A DNA stretch of 64,000 nucleotides, from contig JAAMPI010000013.1 in the NCBI GenBank assembly GCA_013054445.1, positions 36,256 through 100,255 on the forward strand, read 5' to 3'. The notes beneath the pieces are model-generated. The model saw nothing but the letters and a program-made list of their open reading frames with translations. It was not told where the DNA came from and did not search any database. This document shows, in pieces, positions 21,548 to 35,213 of the stretch (positions are counted from its first letter, which is position 1; the number at the start of each line of letters is the position of its first letter). Made by a program: the position numbers and the translations under genes. The stretch is from Cudoniella acicularis. Taxonomy: Eukaryota > Ascomycota > Leotiomycetes > Helotiales > Helotiaceae.

Positions 21548-24500
21548 CCCCAAAGAATTTGCATTTCCTCTTCGCGTAGTCAACGTGTCAACGTAAAGGT
21601 CAAACAAGAATATCTCTCCCACTGTGAGACACTCATCAGCAACGTGGAGTCGCAAAAACATTTGAAAAATATTAAACAGCCACCAATTACAAAGTTCTAA
21701 AGCCTGAAACCTGAAGCCTGAAGAATTAATATAAGACGATAGGCTCAATTAGGCATAAATGTAAGAATTTCCTAACAATATCTCACAGTAGCAGAGATAT
21801 TTGAAGTGCTTATGCGAGTTTATCATTTGGCGATATGAAGTAGCCGGCGTAAAATCCCATCCGACATTTGAGAATAACTCAAGAGGCACTAAAATAAAGA
21901 ACTTGTCGCGAAGTAAAATAGGTAAGCAGGTGAAAATTGAATTCATTCCAGATCATTTAAGAAGTTATCGCCGTTGCAAGGTGTTTATTCTTTAAGTGTC
22001 GTAGACGAACGTGCGGCATTGACAGCGTGACTGGTGAATGAATTTACAAAGGGGAATTTAACCAAAGAGTTAGTTTCAAGGCAGGAAATATCAAGGAAGC
22101 TCATTTGAAGCCCAAGTTTCAATCAGAGCGAATCAAGTATCGTGTACCATTTGATTTTTTCTCCTTGAAGATTCTGGGTTCTATTGTATTAATCCGCGGC
22201 TCTGTAAGCCTCTCATACAGTGACACGCGTGTCTGCACAGCTTTATCCTTGACTTTCAGAGTCTCCGTTGACTTGTTCGTGCCGACTAGGTGAGTAAGTC
22301 CGGTGCTGCTGATGTTGTTTTGCACTTTGTGCGATTGAGCGGCCAGAAAACCCCAGGTTATATCCCTTGTCACTCGCTGTTATTTTTTTTTGGACAAGCT
22401 AGCCGACATTACTCTCCGCCCTTCCTTTCCGAAATCCCTCCTTATAGAAGTCTTCCCTCCTCTTCGTGGTAGGCGGGAATATCTACCCTTTTCCTCCGAA
22501 ATTTCTCCTCAAAACTTCCCCCATCATGGTAGGCAGAACGTTGTTAAGTAATAATCTCTGCCCTTTCACTATAACCAGTACCCCCCAAAATCCCCCCGGA
22601 TTAAAATTCCGGAGTAATAAAATCCCAAAAAATCAGTCCGATTGAGGTGAAATTGTTTCTCTTTCTTTTTCAGATTCTTTCCAATCTATCTCCCACTGAT
22701 TCTCCTCTGAGGAAACTGCTTGTTTGGGTAAAGCCATTTGACGCCCATGATGAAGAGGTTGACGGCAAAAGCGTCGTCGGCGATGAAATCTAGGTTGCTT
22801 CCTGTGGTGCGTAGGAGGGTGGTGGTAAGGGGGATGATGGGGATGAGGATGCGGTGGAACATAGTTTTTGTGTTGTTTTCAGAATGATTGGAGTGCGATT
22901 GTGGGTTGGAATTGAGATGCGGGGTGTTTGTAAGTTGGAAGTGAGATGTGGAGCTTGATGTAGTTTTGGTCTCGTGCTCAGAGGAGTACTGCAACGAGAT
23001 CAGAATGAGAGTTATGATTGCAGTTTTGCGAATGGAAATATTTGATTGACAGCGATGAAGACTTAAATGACCTAGAAACACTCCTCCCTTATGAATGCAA
23101 GAAGAGATTAACACGGAACTGAAGTCAGCTCTGCAATGAGGCTGAACAGGGCTGAGGTGAGAACGGTCGGTGAAGTTATGCGATAAATGACTCAGAAATC
23201 AGGCTCACGGGGGAGTTCCCCGAACCCCACATATCAACACCAATCTCATGACTTGAAATCCAACACATATACCGTGTGTGCCTGGCCAAGAATAAGTAAG
23301 TACTTGGAACTGGCGCATTGCTGGTGCCGAAAGGACCCGAAGAACTGAGCCTTGGGGAGGCTTGAGGTTCAAAGTCTTGAGCATTGATTGAACTTGCTTT
23401 TTGTGAAGAGGTTGGTTCTACGCACGTGATGAGATAAAGACCAAAATGGGACGAGGCTTTTTGGACGAACTGTTTCATTCACCATCCCCTGAAACTTGTC
23501 GGAACAAACGTGGGATGTGTTGAGTACACCGCCCTCAATCGACACTTGGACTAGAGCTAAATATGTGAGTTCTGAAAATAATCACTTGAGATACGAGACT
23601 TCCAACCTTGAAAAGGCAGATCCCCCTCATGAGGCGAAACCTCAGTGACGACTTCGTCGATGCTTTTTGCAGTCGTGATTATTATTAAAGGGGTGCAGAA
23701 GATGTCATCGGCCACAGAAGATCTGTTGCACGCGGCGAAAGTGACGAAAGACGTTGAAATGTTTGAAGTTTTACCGGGTCACAGAACGTCCGGGGTAACA
23801 GACCTATGCACAGAGGATCAGGAAAGCGGCTGAAGATGTCGAAGAACAGATGAGCTTGGGGCGTAAAGTGTCACAGAAACATTCGTGGCGGCGGCGGATA
23901 ATTGCGTGTTAGTGAAGATTAGGGACAGGTTGGGTTTGATATCTTCCAAGACTCCCAGGCTTCGTTATCGATGGCCGAGCAAGTTTCTTCGAGTGACTCG
24001 AGTGACTCGATTGTCTCAATACGTGCTGCGGCCAGGAGAACGACATGCTCGCAAGGTCGCAAGCCCCCAAGGCCATTGAGGGTGCTCCTGGACCGCGAGG
24101 CTTTTGATAGGCCACCAGACCGGCCGAAGAAGCGGAAGAAGTGTTGGAAACGAGGCTTCGGATGCGCAGCCATTCCAGACGATAGGACGAGGATGAAGAA
24201 GATGCTGGGTTTGGTTTGGCGGCTGTCGCTGGCCCCCGTTAGCCCCCGCAAATACCGTAATCGTTGCGAGCGCAGGCTATTTTCGGCGGCCAGCAACCAT
24301 CAACCTCAAATCCGCTGTCCCCTCGCCTCGTGCAGATGTCAGCCTGCCATCTCATCCTCGGTCTCCAAAGAAGCATCCATCCCGACCCTTTTTAGGCATG
24401 CCCATCGTCAAGATGCTGGAGAGCGAATGACATTTCATCATCCTGCATACTAAACCCACAAACATACTCGCGCCACGACCCTGTTTTGCGAGCCTCTTGG

Positions 24501-25345
24501 GACTGTGCAGCCATCGCTTTTTATCTGCCTCCGAACCTCGACCTCCTCAAGTACGCGCATCTGTATCTGCGAAACTCAGCTTCAAAAGCAACCTGCACTC
24601 CGTATTGACGCCACAGAAACCATTTGTTGCGCCCGCACGGCCGGAGAAGCTACGAGGTACACCAGCTACACTGCACCGCCTCAATTCTCGCAGACCCTGG
24701 GCTGTGACGCCTGCAAGCCACCAAGACCGGACCTCGAATCACTGTCCACCGGCTGGAACAGAGACGGTACAGACTCACAGCGGTCTGCCTTTCAGCTACT
24801 TGCTTCTTCTGCACAGTGCATACACGCATTCGCATACTCTCCTCAAAACCTACAATACTGTACCTGTCCTCGAATATATCCTTCGAGGTTTAGTGCTCTT
24901 AATTGATCGACCGCGGTCTGTTTGCTCGCTGCTCCTAATTCTCATCTCGGCGTCTCGCCCCCCCCCCCCCCAAGCGCCGATCCAAACAATCGTGCTCTGC
25001 AGAGTCTCCCACGGCAACCGTTTCGGAAGGGGGTCGCCTGCCACACTTTAGAGCTTCTGTAACCACTTGGGCTTGCGTTGGGACCTCGACTTCAACGTCC
25101 GAATTAGACATCAGCAGACTTTCCCAGTCGTTAATACGTTATACCCTTAGCCGCTGCTCCAGTATACATACCAAAACTTATGTCGATTGCCCACAAGGAG
25201 GCCAAAAAATACGAAGACTCGACGATTCGATCCCATCGAAACCTCAACGCCACTGTCGATAGTGTTTGCAGAGCGCTGTTGACCAGCTGCAACACTCAAA
25301 CCCTCCCATTGTCTCTCCTCGGCGGATTTCCGCCTCCTAATAATC
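21548..25345. other. Long intergenic region
   Basis: Almost 3.8 kb without a supportable gene. A minus-strand frame at 22686-23114 could encode a small product starting MFHRILIPIIPL and ending PQRRISGR, but it has no recognised family and no clear leader. A short tandem repeat (TCGAGTGAC-type) lies at about 23990-24010. A run of about 13 C residues lies near 24958-24971. The last 700 bp must contain the promoter and leader of the NIPA-type transporter. Open frames at 24497-25051 and 24505-24906 overlap in different phases and look like chance. Confidence 0.4.
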
Positions 25346-27600
25346 ATGGATCAAACCGCACACGTCCTTGCACACGCGAATCTATTATATGCGAGGGCGA
25401 ATTCGACTGCAACAAACCCATCCACTGCCACCAGACCTCCAGTATATAAAGCCATAGGAATATCACTGGCATTTGCATCAGGATGTTTTATCGGCGTGTC
25501 CTTCGTGTTGAAGAAGGTCGGATTACTGAAAGCGAACGAAAAATACGCCGAGGTTGCTGGTGAGGGATATGGATATCTCAAGAACGCTTTCTGGTGGACG
25601 GGCATGACATTAATGATAATTGGAGAGATTTGCAACTTCGTGGCATACGCATTCGTCGACGCTATTCTGGTTACGCCATTAGGAGCCCTGTCCGTGGTTA
25701 TTACGACGATTCTATCAGCTATATTTTTAAAGGAAAGATTGAGCTTGGTCGGGAAGATTGGATGCTTCCTTTGCATTGTTGGATCCGTGGTCATTGTTAT
25801 GAATGCTCCTGCTGAATCCTCCGCCGCCACTATTCAAGAGATGCAGAGCTTTGTGATTGCCCCGGGCTTTCTTAGTTATACTGGTGTCATTATTGCGGGC
25901 TGTGCTTTTATAGCCTTTTGGGTCGGTCCGAGATACGGCAAAAAATCGATGCTCGTATATTTGTCAATTTGCAGTTTAATTGGAGGCCTCAGTGTTGTAG
26001 CAACTCAAGGACTCGGTGCTGCTATCGTCTCCCAAATTGGAGGCGTAAAGCAGTATAACCAGCCCTTCCTCTACATCCTGTTTGTTTTTGTCATATGCAC
26101 ACTTCTGACAGAAATTATATACCTTAATGTAAGTTTTGCGCGTTTCAACCTATGATATCCGCTAACTGTTCCTAGAAAGCACTAAACTTGTTCAATGCCG
26201 CCTTGGTAACGCCTACATATTATGTTTTCTTTACCGGTTCCACAATTATCACATCTGCCATTCTATTCAGAGGATTCAAGGGAACACCGACGTCTATCGT
26301 CACTGTGGTTATGGGATTCTTCGTAATCTGTTGTGGAGTTGTCCTCCTCCAGCTTTCCAAGTCCGCCAAAGACGTGCCGGATACGGCAGTCTTTGCTGGT
26401 GATTTAGACCAGGTCCGCAGGATTGCCGAGCAGGAACAACCAGAATCGGAGCCAAAGGCTGATGCCATTCGTGGTACTGCTGCCATTATTCGACGATTCT
26501 CGACCATGAGATCTAAGATGGAGTTGGAAGAAGTGAGAAGATTACACGACGAAAAGCAGGCAGAGCTTGCACCGATTGGAGAAGGAGAGCAATTTGAATG
26601 GGATGGTCTTCGAAGACGCAGGACAACATATGGGACCAACCGTAGTACAAATTCACGTAGAACCTCAACTCCTTTCCCAGCTTTCGACCCTTCAGCCGTT
26701 GGAACACCTCCGCCACGTCCTCAACATGCTCCAACTTTTGGGACCCCAACTCAATATCAACATCCACCTCTTGGTATGTCCCGATTCCCTACTGAATCCG
26801 AAGAAGACGAAGACGAAGAGCGACCCTTGACCAGGGGATCATCCGTATTTGGGCGTGTTAGATCCGTTCTTGTCCGTGATGGGGCAAGGGAAAGGCCACA
26901 TGGAAATCTTCCTCGTGTTCAGAGTCCCATGCATCCTGTCCCACTAACAGAGATCTCTATTCCTGCTTATAAAGGAGATGATGCTAGTGGCAATGCTTAC
27001 TATGGCCACAATACTGAATATCATGGCGCGGGCGAAAGACATGTCACGATCGTGGATGACGCCTCACAACGCACAGGGAGCAGAGGAAGCAACCTGCACC
27101 CACACGCAGCTCCAACACCTCCACCTCACTCAGCTAAGAGGCAATTTTCCTTCCAAAATGTTTTCCGAAAAGCCTCAGGATCACAACCCCACGGTGACGA
27201 GCAAACACCTCCCAGTCGGTCTCCTATGATCCGCAAAGGACCCGGAGGAAGAAAAAACAGCGCATCACTCGTCAAGAATGCTACAGAAGAGGAAAGATTG
27301 GGGTTAGTAAAAGGGGACACCAGGACAGAGAGCGTACCGACCCTGCCAGCATATGAAGTGGAAGAGGCAGAAGATGACTGGATGCCCGAGACCAAAGAAC
27401 CTGGGCGGAAACGAGAACTCACTCCCCCACGGCGAGAAGGCAGGGAAGTAGAGAAGTCGAGGGACCCAGGATCACGAAGTTCCTCAGAAGACTATTATGC
27501 GCAACAAAAGAAGAAATGGGATGCGAAAGACGGAGGTGCGAAGAGGGATCGATCACCTCCACATCCGCCATATGATGACGGTAAAGGCGCATTTATATGA
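25346..27600 (+). CDS. NIPA-family magnesium transporter with long cytosolic tail
   Basis: Spliced model: exons 25346-26128 and 26176-27600, 735 residues. The intron (GTAAGT...CCTAG) joins IIYLN to KALNLFNAALVTPTYYV. The first 350 residues hold about nine hydrophobic helices in the EamA/NIPA fold: IGISLAFASGCFIGVSFVLKK at the start, EICNFVAYAFVDAILVTPLG, GALSVVITTILSAIFLKERL, and a final YYVFFTGSTIITSAILF. These are diagnostic for NIPA/DUF803 proteins, which carry Mg2+ across plasma or endosomal membranes. The remaining roughly 380 residues are hydrophilic, rich in Pro, Ser, Arg and acidic residues, and predicted disordered; such tails occur in fungal NIPA proteins but not in the short animal ones. 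Confidence 0.88.
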
Positions 27601-29173
27601 GAAATGAAAAAGGGCTTCACGATTAAATGACAGGCGCAGGCTTGGATCGGAATGGAATGGACCGGCATGGAATTGAATGCAACGTAACGCATGAATTGCA
27701 TGGATAATGAAATCGATACATGTACTGTACAATAGGTAGAAACCGGATATACTTCCTTCTTGGAGTATAATGGGGTGGGTGGCTATTCGCTTGTCGGCGA
27801 CAGCGATTGATTGAATTGTACTGTACACACTTTGCAAGCAAGAACATATAAGATATCCGATCGATGCGTTGTTAAAATCCACAGAATTAGCTTCATACGA
27901 ATTTTGCTTGATGTGAATGCTTGGTGATATTCAAGGTCCCGCTCTACTGGTCTAGTTTTGGCTCCTGACTCCTGGCCCCTTTTCTTTCCTCGCTTGTCAA
28001 ATTTCCTAAAGGATTCCCCGAAAAACCATGTTCTGCAACGATTATATATACGCTTAAATTAAACTAGTGGAAGTTTAGAAAATACTCTAAATCCAACTTC
28101 GGTTGTTATTTCCTTCGCTAAATTTTAGCTATTCTATATGATGCTGCGAAGGAGATCAGGAGTCGCATTGTGTGGCAGTAGAATGCACGTTGGACACCTC
28201 AAAAATATTTTAATAAATATAGATTTAGATGGTGGTTTGTGTTACTAATATAAAGAGGAGAAGGGGTGGGTTTGAGGTAATGATGTTGCGATAATTACTC
28301 ATGGTAGGATAGTGGTTTATAATTGAAGTGTTGTGGGTGGGATGTGGGGCAGGTGGTGTGCGGGGACGGAGGGCGGGAGCCTATAATAGATACAATTTAG
28401 AAAGAAAATTTCGAGGCACGATAAGGAGGTTTGCAGAAAGGAAAGATCTTGTTTTGTTATCTCAATAATGGTAGTTACTATACATATTTTGTACACCAGT
28501 TATGAGATTTAATCTTGCTACGCCGCTAAAAATGTATAAAGGGGAGGACCTATTGAAAGGAAAAAATCATGATTATCTATTCCCTACAAGCTATATTTAC
28601 GTTACACAACTAGCGCGCCCCGGCTATTTCCTGTACTACAAACGCGCACGGAATCGTAACCATCCGCTCTATTTTAGTAGCCGGGGTGGGTAAGATAACC
28701 TCACCAGCAGTGCGCTTAAAATCCCTTAAAACGGAAATCCACGTCCCAGCTCTCACGCCCGCATAAATAGGGGGGTTTGGTTATTTTCCAGGCACCATTA
28801 TTGACCCCTTTTGGTAAACTTTGCATACTCTCAAATTCCGAGCCATACGATAGAGACTGAGGGGTTGCACTCGGTGGTTATTTTATTGACAAGTGTTGGT
28901 TAAAAGGGCTTTTCTGTCCAGTGTTTGGAGTAAATTGCGTGTGAGGCGGGGGTGGAGGTGATGGAGGGGCGCGTTTGTCAAGGACTTGGGGTCGGGGGGC
29001 CAGGCTAGCTAGAGGGAAATAGGAGGGACAAATAGTCTTCGTGACCCCTGATTTTGAGCCTCGAACAATCAGCTGAAACTCATTATTGGGTTTCCAGTCT
29101 AAAACCAGTTCTTCAAACTATCCATCAAATATATTTTATTGTCTCTTAAAGCACATCAAGTTCACACTCCACC
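27601..29173. other. Intergenic with one small inverted repeat
   Basis: No gene could be supported. The sequence between about 28617 and 28690 is bounded by the inverted words CCCCGGCTA and TAGCCGGGG about 50 bp apart, embedded in GC-rich arms that contrast with AT-rich surroundings. The last part is the promoter of the rhodopsin-like gene. Confidence 0.4.
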
Positions 29174-30528
29174 ATGGATTTGACCACTTTACGGAGAAGC
29201 CCTTCTTTGGTCGCGCCAAACAATCACATGGGAATCACTGTCATTATCGTTGAATCCATTGCAGCTTCCTTGGCCATTTTCTCCTTTGGCATGCGCATCT
29301 GGGCACGAAGGATTACAAGGACAGTACTAGGTCCCAGCGATTACACCTGCTTCTTTGCGCTGGTACGTTCGTTGAAGTCTCCCAGAACGTTTAATTAAAC
29401 TGCTTGCGAAAATATATATATATTGACAGGTTCTCAGTTCTTTGGTCTGGCATTATTCGCATCTACTGTTTACAGTAAGCGCTATATATATATGTCTTAC
29501 TATATGTTTGACAAGTTGGCTGACCCCCAAAAGCTGTGACTTTGGGACTGGGCGAAAATGCAATTGATGTTGCACCTTCTAAACTAAATGCACTTGGAAA
29601 GGTAAGATCTCCTCCTTATTTATCGTTTCACCTCATTTGTTGGCTCTTCTAACTCCCCTTAATTCAGGTGGTGTTCGCAGGACAGATCTTTTGGATGACA
29701 AGCAATACGTTCATCCGCTGCTCAGTGATCCTATTTCTGGTCGACCTCTTTCCAACGCGAAAGTTTCGTTTGGCCTCATGGTCGCTCTTCGGTTTCAATA
29801 TCACCTACAGCCTGGCCATCATCCTCGAAACTCTACTTGTATGCCGCCCGATCGCCTTCAACTGGGATAAAAGCATTGAAGGTGGTAAATGCGCTGATCA
29901 AGAAAACGTCGAACTTGCGGTGGGGATTATCAATATCGTTCTAGATGTTTGCACAGTCTTGCTTCCTATGCCTGTCCTTTGGGGTTTGCACATGAACATG
30001 AAGAAAAGACTTGGTCTTTGTGCCATTTTTTCTTTGGGTATTCTGTACGTCACTACTTCCAACCCTGAATTTATATACCACACTGGCTAATATACTATTT
30101 CAAGTATCTGCATCATCACCATCATCCGCTGCAAACTCATGATGTCAATCGACTTCCTCAACGCAACCAAGAGCTACGCTTCCGTCGGCGTGTTCGCAAT
30201 TCTCGAGCCGCTCTTAGGAGTCGTGAATGCTTGCTTGCCGCTTATGAGACCGGTCTTGGCGCGCTTCTTCTCAAAGCCAAAGCAGAGAGACGCGTGGACT
30301 AGCCATCCTACAGAGGAATATGGTTCCAGAAGAACTGGTGGTGCCGTGGGTGAGACAGACTCTACGCGCAGGTTGAGAGATAAAGGATACCAGCTTGAAC
30401 ATGTAGTTGATATTACTGTTGGCAGGGGGAAAGTCAAGGATGAAGAAGAAGGTGGGAGTGAGACTGAGGATGAGGAACGAGGTGGTGGGCGTGGTATTCG
30501 TGTTCAAAATAGTTATCAAGTGAAGTAA
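29174..30528 (+). CDS. Pth11/rhodopsin-like seven-helix membrane protein
   Basis: Spliced model: exons 29174-29362, 29438-29474, 29534-29601, 29668-30044 and 30105-30528, 364 residues. Joined exons give a continuous helix DYTCFFALFFGLALFASTV followed by Y-T-V-T-L-G-L-G, with the same spacing as typical fungal rhodopsin-domain proteins ('DDY......GLG'). Later marks are VFAGQIFWMTSNTFIRCSVI, LVDLFPTRKFR, ICRPIAFNW-like CRPIAFNWDK, GIINIVLDVCTVLLPMPVLW and ATKSYASVGVFAILEPLLGV. Family knowledge: these integral membrane proteins include Pth11-like receptors; most have no known ligand. The 37-nt second exon is small, and its acceptor (TTCTCAG rather than GACAG) was chosen by frame. The tail after the last helix is charged. 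Confidence 0.83.
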
Positions 30529-32550
30529 AGCAAAGCTTGCGGGAACAAGCAATTTTCACGACGTTATGAAAAGGGGCGGTTGTTTAGGAATGGTACCAGG
30601 AAAGGGTTTGGGACACTTATTTCATAAGGCTGGTTTGGTGGAATGAAATGTGCGTTCAGCGATTCACATAACTAATCCCGTATCTCACCCCCAACACTTC
30701 ACTTATCAATCACTATCGTATTGTGAGAAATTATTATAACTAAAACATGTTAATACATGCCCTATTATAGTTTTTATTAACAGTTTGAGCTTTTACTTAT
30801 TACGTTAGCAGTTCTTCTTAGGCCCTTGCCCTCTATACCTAGCTGTATCCCACCTACAACAACACTTCAATTGTATATCACAACGGTAGCGTATCTAACC
30901 TATCACTCTCCTTCTTACCTTCTTTACAACTTAATTATCTATTCATAATTTATAACTTAAAAAATCTTTTATTTTATAGTATAAAAAGACCTAAAATCTT
31001 TAAAGAACTATATATTATCTAAATAAATCTTCGATATGAAATCGTAAACACCTACTCGTATATCTTTCCTCTATTATGACTGATTCCATACCCTATCGAC
31101 CTGCGCACTGTTTACAGTGAGAAAGGTGAAACAAAACTGAATATGAAGCCGATGCTGTAACCGGGACAGTTAATCTACCTGAATAGTGCACCTGTCGACT
31201 TTTCAACCCCTTACGAGCCCGGCCAGCTAAGTTTGCGTTTTCAGGACAATATTTAAGCGATTTTTAAGCTTCGCGACCCCACTTTTAAGGCTTCTAAAAA
31301 CCAAAGTTATCGCGATCACTTGAATATTATAAAACAACCAGGAATAATTATAATAAAGACATTTGTATTAGAGAGAAATATAGGATAAAGCATCATTTTA
31401 TTCACTAATGTTTAAAAATTTACAATTCTTCAATTAAAATTTACTTATAAAATGCCCTAAAAAATTAGACTTATCTCACCAGGCTCGTTAGGCTTTTCTC
31501 AGCTTCATACTCGAAATACCCAGCTAGTGAATGCACGTGGCCCCTCTTCTAACGGGTAGACCCGTGATGGCCAAGATTGGTGGTAGGGGTGTGATGGGCA
31601 TCTCGATAAGGGCCTTCCCCTTCCATATATGATGCGGCTTAATTTCTATTTTCTCTATTCTGATGATGCTGATTGGTGTTTCTGATGTGGCGCTATAAAC
31701 CCGGCAAAGAACGAGCAGGAACTGTGCCGCTCTCGTGGAGCACCTCGTGGAGTGGAGGGGTAAAACAACATGGGTACCCCAAAGTTGTCATTTTGGAAAT
31801 AGAGAATTCACCGAAGCAGAAAAGAATTAGATTTCAATTTGTGCGAGGACTTTAGCCACCTGTGATTTATCGATAAGAAAACCCCGTTTCGCAGAGGAAG
31901 AATAAAAGAGCGTTGGCTATTATAGAGTTGAAAAGAAATGTAATATTGAACCCCTTGGAGACTCGCCACTCGAAGGATTTGTTCTATAGGATCCTCATGC
32001 AGCCGCGCCGCCAACAGCAACAAACCGATACGGCACCTGGACCTGCCTTCCCCACATGGCTATCAGCCAATCTTTGATGTGCTCAGGATTCGTGAAAAGC
32101 ATTTGTGGGTTGCATCGAAGAATCGACTTGCATTATTTGAGACACCTTCCCCGTTGAGCTTGTTTTTGGACATCAATTTCTGAGGCACAGTTGCTGAAAT
32201 GGACAGTCTCACTCCTGAAGTTTCGAGGCCCTCCAGGGTTCCCACCCTCTCATCTTAAGCTTTTTCCCAACCAACATTATTCGCATGCTGTGCACCCACC
32301 AGCACGCGGTTTGTGTGAGCCTATGAGAAACTTCGCTTCAGTACAAACTCATTGAGCCTTCCTGTAAAGAGTACATACATAGGCAGTGCGCCCCACCTTT
32401 CTTGTCTTTTGATTCTTGACACCGCCCAACACCTCTATATTTCATATCAATTTAATATATTGTTACGAGCACCATTTCCGACAGGCGACTCGAAGACTAG
32501 ATTCGCATTTGCCCTTGGAAATGTCACCGACTAGCGCCTAGACAATCAAC
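30529..32550. other. AT-rich intergenic region, no gene recognised
   Basis: About 2 kb. Sequence from 30660 to 31460 is markedly AT-rich with no open frame, which could be an old mutated repeat, but no ends or coding relic were found. The part near 32550 is the promoter of the GPCR gene. Confidence 0.4.
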
Positions 32551-33890
32551 ATGTCGTTATCACTGACTGAGAATCAACGCCTGGCCATTACGGTTACGGA
32601 GAGGATCAATTCCGGCCTATCTCTAGTCGGAATCTTCTTTATCCTTACGACGTTCATGTTTTCTTCCTCCTTTAACAAACCAATAAACCGACTCATCTTC
32701 TTCGCAAGCTGGGGAAATATCGGCTCTAACGTCGCTGGTCTAATATCGGAAACTGGCTTGACAGGCAGTATGGCACTATGCCAAGCCCAGGCGTTCTTGG
32801 TACAGATGTTCCTTGGCGTCGACTGTTGCTGGGCGATCTGTATGGCCATTAACGTCTACCTGATCTTCTTCCGGGGATATACTATTGAGCAACTACGACC
32901 ACTGGACGTGAGGTATCTCGTTGCTTGTTACGGGCTATCGTTCATTCCAGCAATCGTATTTTGCTTCATCTCGACCAAGGACCTAGGTCAACTATACGGC
33001 CCGGCTCTCATCTGGTGCTGGATCTCGCCAAAATGGGATTGGGTTCGACTTGTAGCTTTATATTCCGTTGCCTGGTACGTTTCCAATAAGTTGAGAACGG
33101 CTTCTTGTCTACCATCTAGCTAACCTGATCACTTAAGGGTTGCCATCATCATCGCCTCCGTTGTGTACATCATGTGGGTATTGGGGGAGAACTCCCTTCC
33201 TCTTCTAAACAGTCTTATGATTTTATCCCGAGACCATGTCTCAATTCACCCCCAACAATCTTTATCGAGCAATCGCTGACTCCCCGGCTACCTAGGGCAG
33301 GAAGAGTCATCTGGTCTAAACGCAAATATCTCGATGGTTTCCTTAACCCTCTTAACGAGAACCCTTTCACTAGTATCGTCACTACCGAAATCGAAATCAC
33401 CCACGAGGATCGTAGTATTCTGAAGGACACCGAGAGCCACGGCATGTCTGATCTCCCGTCTAATATAGATCCCTACTCCGTCACCGTCCGCGTAGAGACC
33501 CCTTGTCGCGAGCCCACCCTCCCTCCTGCCCTCCGCATACGCAGTCTCACTCGCAACGCCGCCAAATCCGAACCCAACGCCGAGGCCTGGCTATACGCGC
33601 GCGTCGCCGTCCTTTTCTTCATCGCGCTCCTTATTACCTGGGTACCGACCAGCGTAAATCGCGTATATGCTCTCGCCCATCCCAATGTTATTAATTTCCC
33701 ACTTAATTATGTTTCCTCGTTTGTATTTCCTCTCCAAGGATTTTGGAATACGGTCGTGTATATTATTACGAGTCAGACGGCATGTAGGAAGCTGTGGGAT
33801 CAGATAGTGTATGGGAAAAGGGGGAGTGGCAAAGATATGGGGAGTCGGAGTAGTGAGAGTTTTCGGAGGCTGACGCCGGGGGGTGGTTAG
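32551..33890 (+). CDS. cAMP-receptor-like G-protein-coupled receptor
   Basis: Spliced model: exons 32551-33074, 33138-33173 and 33296-33890, 384 residues. The first exon holds five hydrophobic helices with signatures LIFFASWGNIGSNVAGLIS, LCQAQAFLVQMFLGVDCCWAICMAIN and YLIFFRGYTIEQLRPLD, matching the fungal cAMP-receptor-like (class V/GPR1-like CAR) group. The middle exon gives VAIIIASVVYIM, leading into AGRVIWSKRKYLDGFLN. After a hydrophilic third loop, LYARVAVLFFIALLITWVPTSVNR and SSFVFPLQGFWNTVVYI are the last two helices; the N-R-x-Y and P-L-Q-G-F-W-N features are usual for this group. The ligand is unknown. The 122-nt second intron is the least certain step; an alternative donor three bases later keeps the same phase. 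Confidence 0.82.
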
Positions 33891-35213
33891 TGTTTCGAGC
33901 TTGAGTCAGTGTTGAATAGGTAGATCTTTGATTGAAGGAACACAATGATAAGATGTTATTACCAAAGAATTGAATTGGTAGTTTTATGAGATCTGCTTGC
34001 TTGACTTTAACTTCCTCAAGAGCCTCTTAACGTGCTCGGGATACCTCAACGACCAGCGGACTACACTTCTTAATTTCGTGATGTCAGGCATCTGTGAAAA
34101 GTATCATCAACTCAAGACTATCGCTACGTATCTTTGTGGTGGAATATTGAAAAGTCTTGGGGATTCTGGGGTGCTGACGGAGATGTTTGAATTCTCGTAG
34201 GAAAAGTGGTATATTGATCGAGAGGGGGGGGAAAAAACTCTTGCCGAATGGGATTGTGTAATAATTCCAGACAATTTTTGTGGTTGTAATAATGCTGAGG
34301 TCACAGATGTTATTCAACGGTAGAGATTTTAGAGATTTTAGAGATTTGGCGTCTTGCTACCGGCACGGAATTTTGTAAACAGTTAGAGCTAGAGCTTGAC
34401 CAACGTAGCGGCACCGCGCAGGCTTCACTTGCGAGAGCTGGATAGGCATGGAAGCATTAAGTAGTGATAGATATTGTATCGAGCTCGGAAACTGGGCTAA
34501 TAAGCGATGTTGAATCGAGCTTGGAAATTGGGTTTGCAGCTGGTCTTATAATTGGTTCGATAATAGCAAAGTTACAGTTTCGGAAGTCGAAATCGCGGGG
34601 AATTCCTAGGGGCTCTGGCTTCTAGGTTTACATATAGCATCGTCAGATAGAAGGAAATCAAAGATTTGAAAGTATAAGCTCAGCTGATAGACTTTTTTTT
34701 ACTCATATTACTATTGATTAAGATTTTAGATAATTATATATGCTTTGATTACTCTCTTGTACTTATTTTCCTCGTTGATCTCAAATCCTACGAAGGCATT
34801 AGTCGTTTCTGTTGAAAGAGGCCTTTCATGTTATCTGTTTATCACTGGTTGTTAATAGCATAAGCGCTGTTATTTCTAGGGCAGAGTTATATACGTGAAT
34901 AGGAGCTGAATAGTAAGTCTTGTTAGAATAGTATACTAGAACTTCGAAAGCGGAAGCAAAAGAACTATGTCTATAAAAATCAGGGAGTCTTAAAAGACTT
35001 CTGTGTTATATTGCTGCCACGGATTACTATTTTACTTTACGGCTGTGAGTACCCTGAGCATATCCTGTCCCCCTGAGGACTATTAACATTGTCAAAGCGG
35101 GTGAACACAGCCTCCATTACACCTTGGTTCAGCCTGGCAGATGATTTTGGAAGGGACATGCTTAGTAGAACCGTAGAATAGTACAAACCACTAGCTAAGC
35201 GATGTGCTTTTCT
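33891..35213. other. Intergenic, nothing recognised
   Basis: AT-rich in part. A short direct tandem of AGAGATTTT lies at about 34323-34346. Minus-strand open frames near 34084-34317 overlap each other in different phases and are not supported. Confidence 0.45.

Noticed and set aside
22686..23114. Small minus-strand gene ending PQRRISGR
   Set aside because: A possible 58-residue product is visible, but there is no family, conserved start or transcript evidence, so it was noted only in the intergenic entry.
24497..25051. Overlapping open frames upstream of the NIPA gene
   Set aside because: They overlap in different phases with no motif and no usable splice to the transporter. They are probably 5' leader or chance.
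33174..33295. Separate GPCR start at 33174
   Set aside because: The codon there is GTG, not ATG, and the segment 33174-33295 reads as intron between YIM and AGRVIW. Translating through gives no helix.
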